A stretch of 18,284 nucleotides of DNA from Fodinibacter sp038330415 (GTDB lineage Bacteria; Actinomycetota; Actinomycetes; Actinomycetales; Dermatophilaceae): positions 1 to 18,284 of the forward strand of contig JBBQNZ010000086.1 of assembly GCA_038330415.1 (NCBI GenBank). Direction: 5' to 3'. How positions within the stretch are numbered: the stretch's first letter is position 1; each line of letters begins with the position of its first letter. Below, piece by piece: positions 13,608 through 18,284 of the stretch. The notes beneath the pieces are model-generated. The model had not been told where the DNA came from and did no database searches. It saw nothing but the letters and a program-made list of their open reading frames with translations. The position numbers and the translations under genes are program-made.

Positions 13608-14183
13608 GTGCCCAGCACCTTCCGCATCCCCAAGGCCACGATGACCGGCCCTTACGCCGGCATCCTCAAGGCCTACGCCCGCCGCACCTGGGGCGCCGTC
13701 CCCGACACTGCCTACGTGCTCTGGCACCACCAGAAGGTGATGCGGGCGGTGCTCGGCTTCGAGCGCAAGGTCGCCACCTGGGACGCCCTCGACAAGCACC
13801 TCGCCTCCTACGCCCAGCTGGCCAGCGCCGCGGTCATCGGCTGCAGCTGGTGCATGGACTTCGGCTACTTCCTCGCCCACGACGAGGGCCTCGACGAGGC
13901 CAAGGTGCGCGAGGTGCCCCGCTGGCGAGAGTCCGACGTGTTCACCCCGCTTGAGCGCGACGTGCTGGAGTACGCCGAGGCGATGAGCGCCACCCCGTGC
14001 GGCGTCGACGACGAGCTGAGCCACCGGCTGCAGGAGGCGCTCGGCGTCAAGGCCGTCGTCGAGCTCACCCAGCTCGTCGCGCTCGAGAACATGCGGTCCC
14101 GCTTCAACAGCGCCGCCGGCCTGCAGTCGCAGGGCTACTCCGACGTGTGCGAGCTGCCGCTGGCCGTACGCTCGAACGCGTGA
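13608..14183 (+). CDS. Carboxymuconolactone decarboxylase / AhpD-like family protein, ECF41 partner
   Basis: A 191-aa protein of the CMD/AhpD-like superfamily. The helical core carries a C-x-x-C pair, C79 and C82 (VIGCSWCMDFG), preceded by DKHLASYAQLASAAV. The C-terminal half has LERDVLEYAEAMSATPCGVD and VELTQLVALENMRSRFN. The His that follows the CxxC by four residues in AhpD is missing (Gly here), so a true AhpD peroxidase-reductase role is uncertain. GTG 13608 has GAGGAG seven nt upstream; an upstream in-frame extension would cross the promoter. The stop overlaps the sigma gene GTG (GTGA). CMD, oxidoreductase or epimerase genes are the usual neighbours and targets of ECF41 sigma factors. 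Confidence 0.9.
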   Translation: MPSTFRIPKATMTGPYAGILKAYARRTWGAVPDTAYVLWHHQKVMRAVLGFERKVATWDALDKHLASYAQLASAAVIGCSWCMDFGYFLAHDEGLDEAKVREVPRWRESDVFTPLERDVLEYAEAMSATPCGVDDELSHRLQEALGVKAVVELTQLVALENMRSRFNSAAGLQSQGYSDVCELPLAVRSNA

Positions 14184-15121
14184 GCACCGGCGGGGCGGCA
14201 CGAGACGACGCACGGATGCCGGGAGCCCCCGAACCCGACGCGCCACCGGCGCCCGATGTGGCCGAGTTCGAGGCGCTGCGACCGCTGCTGTTCACGGTCG
14301 CCTACGAGATGCTCGAGGTCGCGGCGGATGCCGAGGACATCGTCCAGGAGGCCTGGCTGCGGTGGTCGCGGGTCGACGCCACGACGGTGCGCGACCCTCG
14401 CGCCTACCTGGTGCGCATCGTCATCCGATTGTCGCTCAACCGTTTCCGCACGGTGTCGCGACAGCGGGAGACCTATGTGGGCCCGTGGCTGCCCGAGCCG
14501 CTGCTCACGGTGCAGGACGTCGCGGATGACGTGGAGCTCGCCGACAGCGTCTCGACCGCCATGCTCCTGGTGCTGCAGACCCTCACCCCTGTCGAGCGTG
14601 CGGTGTTCGTGCTGCGCGAGGTGTTCGACGTGCCGTACGACGAGATCGCCGCGGGGGTCGACCGCACCCCGCCCGCGGTGCGGCAGATCGCCCACCGGGC
14701 CCGCGAGCACGTGGCCGCCCGGCGCCCGCGCCGAAGTGTCGACCGCACCGAGCACGCGGCGGTGCTCGAACGGTTCCGGGTCGCCGCCGACACCGGCGAC
14801 CTGCAGGCGCTGGTCGACGTGCTCTCGCCCCACGTCGTGCTGGTCACCGACGGCGGTGGCGTGCGCAAGGCGGCGCTGCGCCCCATCCTCGGCCGCGACA
14901 AGGTGCTGCGCTTCCTCGCCGCGGTGACCCCGCAGGACGTCGTGGTCGACCTGCGTGTCGAGCTGGTCGGGGGGCAGCCCGGGCTGGTCGCCGTCATCGA
15001 CGGGGTGGTCGACAGCGTCATCACGATCGATGCCGTCGACGGGGTGGTCGCCTCGCTCTACTTCGTGCGCAACCCCGACAAGCTGACCCGCCTCGGCGAC
15101 GAGGTGCGGCTGGCGCGCTGA
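14180..15121 (+). CDS. ECF41-group RNA polymerase sigma factor (SigJ-like) with SnoaL-like C-terminal domain
   Basis: A 313-aa sigma factor. Region sigma2 is at about 28-95 (FEALRPLLFTVAYEMLEVAA, then DAEDIVQEAWLRW). Region sigma4 is at about 128-180 (TLTPVERAVFVLREVFDVPY, then DEIAAGVDRTPPAVRQIAHR). The C-terminal 120 residues form a SnoaL-like domain. The ECF41 signatures are all present: WLPEPL in the linker (103-108), DGGG (224-227) and NPDKL (298-302). In this group the fused C-terminal domain replaces a membrane anti-sigma factor, and none is encoded nearby. GTG 14180 overlaps the CMD stop. The activating signal is unknown. Confidence 0.95.
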   Translation: MSTGGAARDDARMPGAPEPDAPPAPDVAEFEALRPLLFTVAYEMLEVAADAEDIVQEAWLRWSRVDATTVRDPRAYLVRIVIRLSLNRFRTVSRQRETYVGPWLPEPLLTVQDVADDVELADSVSTAMLLVLQTLTPVERAVFVLREVFDVPYDEIAAGVDRTPPAVRQIAHRAREHVAARRPRRSVDRTEHAAVLERFRVAADTGDLQALVDVLSPHVVLVTDGGGVRKAALRPILGRDKVLRFLAAVTPQDVVVDLRVELVGGQPGLVAVIDGVVDSVITIDAVDGVVASLYFVRNPDKLTRLGDEVRLAR

Positions 15122-15138
15122 CGGGCGTCACGGCATCC

Positions 15139-15164
15139 AGAACCCGACGTATCAGTGCGGTTCT
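15139..15164 (+). terminator. Weak hairpin downstream of the sigma factor gene
   Basis: AGAACC (15139-15144) pairs with GGTTCT (15159-15164), 18 bp after the sigma stop, with a CTTTT stretch further on. A second small stem, AGCCG-GTT-CGGCT, lies at 15185-15197. The 236-bp gap to 15357 shows no clear riboswitch. Confidence 0.35.
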
Positions 15165-15357
15165 CCTGAACTCCTTTTCATCAAAGCCGGTTCGGCTCGA
15201 GGGTATTGAGCCCCGACGTGTGCTCCCTCTGCGTCGGTCAGTGCGTCGGCGGCGATGGCCGCGGTGCTGACCTCGCCGCAGGGTGGGCGGTCACCACGTG
15301 GGGGGCACCTCGTCCGCGGTGTGCCGGGATGGAGAGATCGCGAAGAGGTGAGTCGGC

Positions 15358-16875
15358 ATGGGGACTCTGACGTCGGGCAAGCACGGCTCGAACGGGCGGC
15401 GCAAGCGGATCTGGGTGCAGCAGGTCGCGGTCGAGACCGACAAGCTCGAGATGCGGGTGCAGGCGGCGCGGTCCCGGGGGACCCTGACCGAGTCGCAGGA
15501 CGTCGTGGCCGCGGGGGTGAGCGACATGGTCCGCAAGGCCAGGGCGGCCGCCCTGCGCGAGGACCCGATTCCCGGCCGATTCTGGAACTGGTGGCGGGGG
15601 ACCCTGGTCGAGGCCGCCTACCGCGAGATGCACACCGCCCGGGCGCAGATGATCGACCTCTACGACGAGAGCGAGCTGATCGCCGAGGTCCCCCACGTCG
15701 TCGCGCGAGCCAACGCCACGATGCACCGCGACGACCCCCGTCGGCTCACGGTCAAGGAGCTGCTCGCCTGCGCTCCCGACGTGCGTCGGGCCCGCGTGCG
15801 GCGCCTCGTGGGTGACAGCTACGAGGAGCTCGACCTCGAGCACGCGCAGCTGCGCAGCTTCCGCAACATTGTGCTGGGCTCAGCACTGTTGCTCATGGTG
15901 ATCGTGGTGGGCACCCTCGCCTTCGTCGCCTTCAACCCCTCGCTGATGCCGTTGTGCTTCCAGGGGCCGGTCCACGCGTGCCCGACGAGCGAGGGACCGC
16001 TCTCCCACCCACGCAGCGCCGACATCCTCGTGGTCGGGGTGCTGGGCGCCCTGGGCGGCGCGCTCGCGGCCACGCTGTCGATCCGCAACCTCAAGGGCAC
16101 CTCGACGCCGTACGACGTGCCCGTGGCCCTGGCCATGCTCAAGGTGCCGATGGGGGCGCTGACCGCGATCCTCGGCCTGGTCGCCATCCAGGGCGACTTC
16201 GTCCCGGGCCTGACCGAGCTGGACTCGCAAGGCCAGATCCTCGCGTACGCGCTCGTGTTCGGCTTCGCCCAGCAGGCCCTGTCGCGGCTGCTCGACAAGC
16301 AGGCCCAGAGCCTGCTCGAGGGACTCCCCGGCGGCACGGCGGTCGAGCCCTTGCCCGGCGGGAAGGAGGACATCGCGCCACCGAAGGGGACTGCGGTGTC
16401 GCCCGCATCACCTGGCGGGGACGTGGTGGCGTCCGGCCCGGCTCCGGCTCCCGGGGTGCCGCCCCCGGCGGCGAGCACGTCGCCGGCCGACGGGCCCGAG
16501 GACCGCGGCCCCGACCTGGTGCCGACGCGCGGCCCCGCGCTCGACCGGCCGGTCGAGGAACCCGCCACGGCCACCCAGCAGGACCAGTTCGACCTGCTGA
16601 CCGACACCGGCAACGGTCTCAAGGACATGACCGAGGCGGAAGAGGCCGAGCTGCTCGAAGCCGAGTTCGGCCCGGCCGACGCCGACGGGATCTACGGCGC
16701 GCCGCCGGTGTCCGACGACCCGGCAGACCCGGCAGACCCGGGCGAGGGGGATGCGGCAGCCGAGCCGGTCGCTGCGCCCCCACCGGCCCCACTGACCCCG
16801 CCGGACCCGGTGACCCCGCCGGCCCCGGTGACCCCGCCGGTCGGCCAGGTCGGCCCGACCCCAGGAGGTGCGTGA
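15358..16875 (+). CDS. Four-TM membrane protein with conserved-looking N-terminal domain and Pro/Ala-rich tail
   Basis: A 505-aa protein of unknown function. Residues 1-165 are a soluble basic/helical domain with a distinctive core (RFWNWWRGTLVEAAYREMHT, then ELIAEVPHVVARANATMHRD). Predicted TMs are at about 170-192, 221-242, 252-277 and 291-308. The first loop holds C200 and C208, perhaps a disulfide, so it is likely extracytoplasmic; RNLKG between TM2 and TM3 is then cytoplasmic. After FGFAQQALSRLLDKQ a 190-residue tail follows: Pro/Ala/Gly-rich, an acidic patch (MTEAEEAELLEAEFGPADAD), DPA repeats and PPDPVTPPAPVTPP repeats. ATG 15358 has AGGTGA six nt upstream. The stop overlaps the CHAP gene ATG (TGATG). 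A channel, holin-like or sensor role is inferred from topology and partner. Confidence 0.85.
   Translation: MGTLTSGKHGSNGRRKRIWVQQVAVETDKLEMRVQAARSRGTLTESQDVVAAGVSDMVRKARAAALREDPIPGRFWNWWRGTLVEAAYREMHTARAQMIDLYDESELIAEVPHVVARANATMHRDDPRRLTVKELLACAPDVRRARVRRLVGDSYEELDLEHAQLRSFRNIVLGSALLLMVIVVGTLAFVAFNPSLMPLCFQGPVHACPTSEGPLSHPRSADILVVGVLGALGGALAATLSIRNLKGTSTPYDVPVALAMLKVPMGALTAILGLVAIQGDFVPGLTELDSQGQILAYALVFGFAQQALSRLLDKQAQSLLEGLPGGTAVEPLPGGKEDIAPPKGTAVSPASPGGDVVASGPAPAPGVPPPAASTSPADGPEDRGPDLVPTRGPALDRPVEEPATATQQDQFDLLTDTGNGLKDMTEAEEAELLEAEFGPADADGIYGAPPVSDDPADPADPGEGDAAAEPVAAPPPAPLTPPDPVTPPAPVTPPVGQVGPTPGGA
16719..16847 (+). repeat. Intragenic 9-bp and 18-bp repeats in the membrane-protein tail
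   Basis: GACCCGGCA-type 9-bp units start at 16719, 16728 and 16737 (DPADPADP). GACCCCGCCGG-type 18-bp units start at 16794, 16812 and 16830 (TPPDPVTPPAPVTPPV). Both keep the frame, so tail length may vary between strains. Confidence 0.7.
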
Positions 16876-17624
16876 TGTCAGGGCTCGAGGAGATGGTCCG
16901 TCAGGCGGAGCGGTCGCTCGGGACGACGGGGCGGCCCAACCCGATCACGCGCTGGTACGCCAAGCGCAACGGGTCGGGGTTCGCGAACGCGCCGTGGTGC
17001 AACATGAGCGTCACCTACTGGGCCAACCGGTCGGGCAACGTCGACGCCGTCTGCTTCGGCCGCGACTACGCCTACACGATCTGGCACGCGCAGCGGTTCC
17101 GCACCGAGGGCCAGTGGCACGTCGACATCGCCGGCATCCGGCGCGGCGACATCGTGTTCTTCGACTGGGACGAGACCAACCGGATCGGCCGCATCGACCA
17201 CATCGGTCTGGTGACCGGCGTGCGCGACGGCGTCGTCTACACGATCGAGGGCAACACCCGCAACGGATGCCGGCGCCGCGCGCGCTACGCCTCCAACATC
17301 GTCGGCTACGGGCGCCCCGAGTACCGCGGCGGCACGGTGGCGAAGGCCGCCGGCAACCGCGCGCTCGTGGTCGGTCGCAGCGACGTCGCGCCACCCGGCG
17401 TGCCGACGCTGCACCGTGGGAGCGCCGGGGTCCTCGTCAAACAGCTGCAGTCGTGCCTGAACACCGTGCAGCGCAGCGGCCTGGCCGTCGACGGGCGCTT
17501 CGGCCCCCTCACCACGGGGGCGGTCAAGTCCTTCCAGGCCCGCACCGAGTGCCTGGTCGTCGACGGCCGGTACGGCCCCAAGTCGGCCGGGAAGCTGAAG
17601 GTCGCGCGCAGCCGGGTCCGCTGA
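16875..17624 (+). CDS. CHAP-domain peptidoglycan hydrolase with C-terminal peptidoglycan-binding domain, no signal peptide
   Basis: A 249-aa endolysin-like enzyme. A CHAP domain spans about residues 1-150: catalytic C42 in APWCNMSVTYW, H109 in RIDHIGLVTG, and E125/N127 in TIEGNT as the likely third member. GDIVFFDWDE is a typical CHAP strand. Residues 178-244 form a PG_binding_1 domain (LHRGSAGVLVKQLQSCLN, VDGRFGPLTTGAVKSFQ). It resembles phage and actinobacterial CHAP lysins. The N-terminus MSGLEEMVRQAERSLGTTGR is not a signal peptide or TM, so the enzyme should stay cytoplasmic unless released. GGAGG precedes the ATG, which overlaps the stop of the four-TM gene, so one message makes both. 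Confidence 0.92.
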   Translation: MSGLEEMVRQAERSLGTTGRPNPITRWYAKRNGSGFANAPWCNMSVTYWANRSGNVDAVCFGRDYAYTIWHAQRFRTEGQWHVDIAGIRRGDIVFFDWDETNRIGRIDHIGLVTGVRDGVVYTIEGNTRNGCRRRARYASNIVGYGRPEYRGGTVAKAAGNRALVVGRSDVAPPGVPTLHRGSAGVLVKQLQSCLNTVQRSGLAVDGRFGPLTTGAVKSFQARTECLVVDGRYGPKSAGKLKVARSRVR

Positions 17625-17648
17625 CCGGGCCACCCGGCATGCCCGCCG

Positions 17649-17654
17649 TAGGGT
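17649..17654 (+). promoter_or_regulatory. -10 element of a leaderless promoter for the binding-protein gene
   Basis: TAGGGT (TANNNT) ends exactly 6 nt before GTG 17661, and no SD is present. A small stem, CCGGG-CCA-CCCGG (17625-17637), lies just upstream after the CHAP stop. Confidence 0.5.
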
Positions 17655-17660
17655 CGACGG

Positions 17661-18284
17661 GTGCGCATCGTCAGCCTCATCCCGTCGGCCACCGAGATCC
17701 TCTTCGCGGTGGGCGCCGGTGACGACGTCGTGGGAGTGACGTTCGAGTGCGACTTCCCAGCCGGGGCGCGCGAGCGACGGGTGGTCTCGTCCACGACACT
17801 GCCGGAGGGGCTCACCCCGCGCGAGATCGACGATGCCGTGGCGCGCGCGGTCGCCTCGGGGGAGGACCTCTACCGCCTGGACGCAGGGGCCCTCGCCGAC
17901 CTCGACGCCGACCTCGTCGTCACCCAGGACCTCTGCGCCGTCTGCGCTGTCGACGTCGCTGCCGTCGACGACGCCTTGGCCCACCTCGGCTGCCGTGCAA
18001 CGGTTCTCACCGTCGACCCGCACACCCTTGACGAGGTGTTCGAGTCGGTGGTGGAGGTCGGTCGAGCCACCGGCCACGAGGGCGCCGCACTCACCCTGGT
18101 CGGGTCGCTGCGCGAGCGGCTGGATGCCGTGCGCTCCCGGGTGCGCGGACGCCCACGTCCGCGGGTGGTCGTGCTCGAGTGGAGCGACCCGCCGTACGCC
18201 CCCGGCCACTGGATCCCCGAGATGGTGACCGCCGCCGGCGGCGAGCCGGTGCTCGGGACCGCGGGCGAGAAGTCGGTGCGCGTG
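17661..18284 (+). CDS. BtuF/FepB-like substrate-binding protein, 5' part (3' end outside window)
   Basis: 208 residues are visible and the frame is open to the end of the window. The start VRIVSLIPSATEILFAVGAG is the hallmark of the class III periplasmic-binding fold (BtuF, iron-siderophore binding proteins). DADLVVTQDLCAVCAVD and WSDPPYAPGHWIPEMVTAAG fit the cobalamin-binding-type subgroup. No signal peptide or lipobox is present; such leaderless cytoplasmic-looking relatives occur in many actinobacteria, and their role is unclear. GTG 17661 is supported by the family N-terminus and by a leaderless -10. The CVC motif (CAVC) may be of interest for metal or corrinoid binding. Confidence 0.85.
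   Translation, partial: MRIVSLIPSATEILFAVGAGDDVVGVTFECDFPAGARERRVVSSTTLPEGLTPREIDDAVARAVASGEDLYRLDAGALADLDADLVVTQDLCAVCAVDVAAVDDALAHLGCRATVLTVDPHTLDEVFESVVEVGRATGHEGAALTLVGSLRERLDAVRSRVRGRPRPRVVVLEWSDPPYAPGHWIPEMVTAAGGEPVLGTAGEKSVRV

Noticed and set aside
15122..15357. Riboswitch (for example c-di-AMP type) upstream of the membrane protein-hydrolase pair
   Set aside because: Cell-wall hydrolase genes in actinobacteria often have one, but I could not find the conserved core; only small stems are visible.
15954..16874. Upstream extension of the CHAP protein to 15954
   Set aside because: Would overlap most of the membrane-protein gene in another frame with Arg/Pro-rich nonsense; ATG 16875 has GGAGG and the domain starts there.
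16878..18209. 443-aa minus-strand frame opposite the CHAP and binding-protein genes
   Set aside because: Spans two well-supported plus-strand genes and has no recognisable domain; typical antisense shadow in GC-rich DNA.

Overview
The window is about 72% G+C by eye. It has GTG starts, strong GC-ending codon bias and several leaderless-type starts. The family content (ComEA/ComEC, an actinobacterial LexA next to an SOS-controlled LysM protein, an ECF41 sigma factor, an AlkZ-like winged-helix protein) points to a high-GC actinobacterium. Codon style and the many GGATGCC/GGCATCC words suggest Micrococcales, perhaps Intrasporangiaceae; the taxon is inference. I see no rRNA, tRNA, CRISPR array, transposase or integrase. 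This is chromosomal DNA with compact genes and repeat-bearing gaps.

Layout, left to right. (1) 1-2848: the 3' end of comEA overlaps comEC (DNA uptake). comEC seems to carry a one-base frameshift near base 580. (2) 2876-3829: a LysR-type regulator on the minus strand, with a perfect T-N11-A operator in its leaderless promoter. (3) 4127-6044: a Sir2 deacylase translationally coupled to a PAT-like GNAT acetyltransferase, then a leaderless DUF4259 gene. (4) 6113-7492: lexA, divergent from a one-TM LysM protein. The shared gap holds one perfect and two degenerate SOS boxes, so the LysM protein is probably the SOS cell-division checkpoint protein. (5) 7493-9003: an AlkZ-like winged-helix gene with tandem repeats on both sides (64-bp units downstream, 24-bp units upstream). 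(6) 9250-10286: a tiny Cys/Trp-rich ORF, then an Arg/Gly-rich protein with a possible ribbon-helix-helix C-terminus behind an AT-rich operator-like dyad. (7) 10416-12549: a zinc alcohol dehydrogenase, apparently starting at CTG, divergent from a zinc-free quinone-oxidoreductase-type enzyme. (8) 12694-15121: a GNAT acetyltransferase on the minus strand, then a carboxymuconolactone decarboxylase-like gene overlapping an ECF41 sigma factor. A sequence close to the ECF41 promoter sits upstream. (9) 15358-17624: a four-TM protein with a long Pro/Ala-rich tail, translationally coupled to a CHAP + peptidoglycan-binding hydrolase without a signal peptide. (10) 17661-18284: the 5' part of a BtuF-like substrate-binding protein.

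The best candidate for an undescribed system is the four-TM protein + CHAP hydrolase pair at 15358-17624. It has holin/endolysin-like logic but no phage genes around it. The ECF41/CMD unit (13531-15121) and the lexA/LysM control region are the clearest regulatory stories. Perfect hairpins separate convergent genes at 6066-6096 and 10326-10359. Four genes (lysR, DUF4259, the oxidoreductase at 11569 and the binding protein at 17661) have a TANNNT hexamer ending exactly 6 nt before the start codon.
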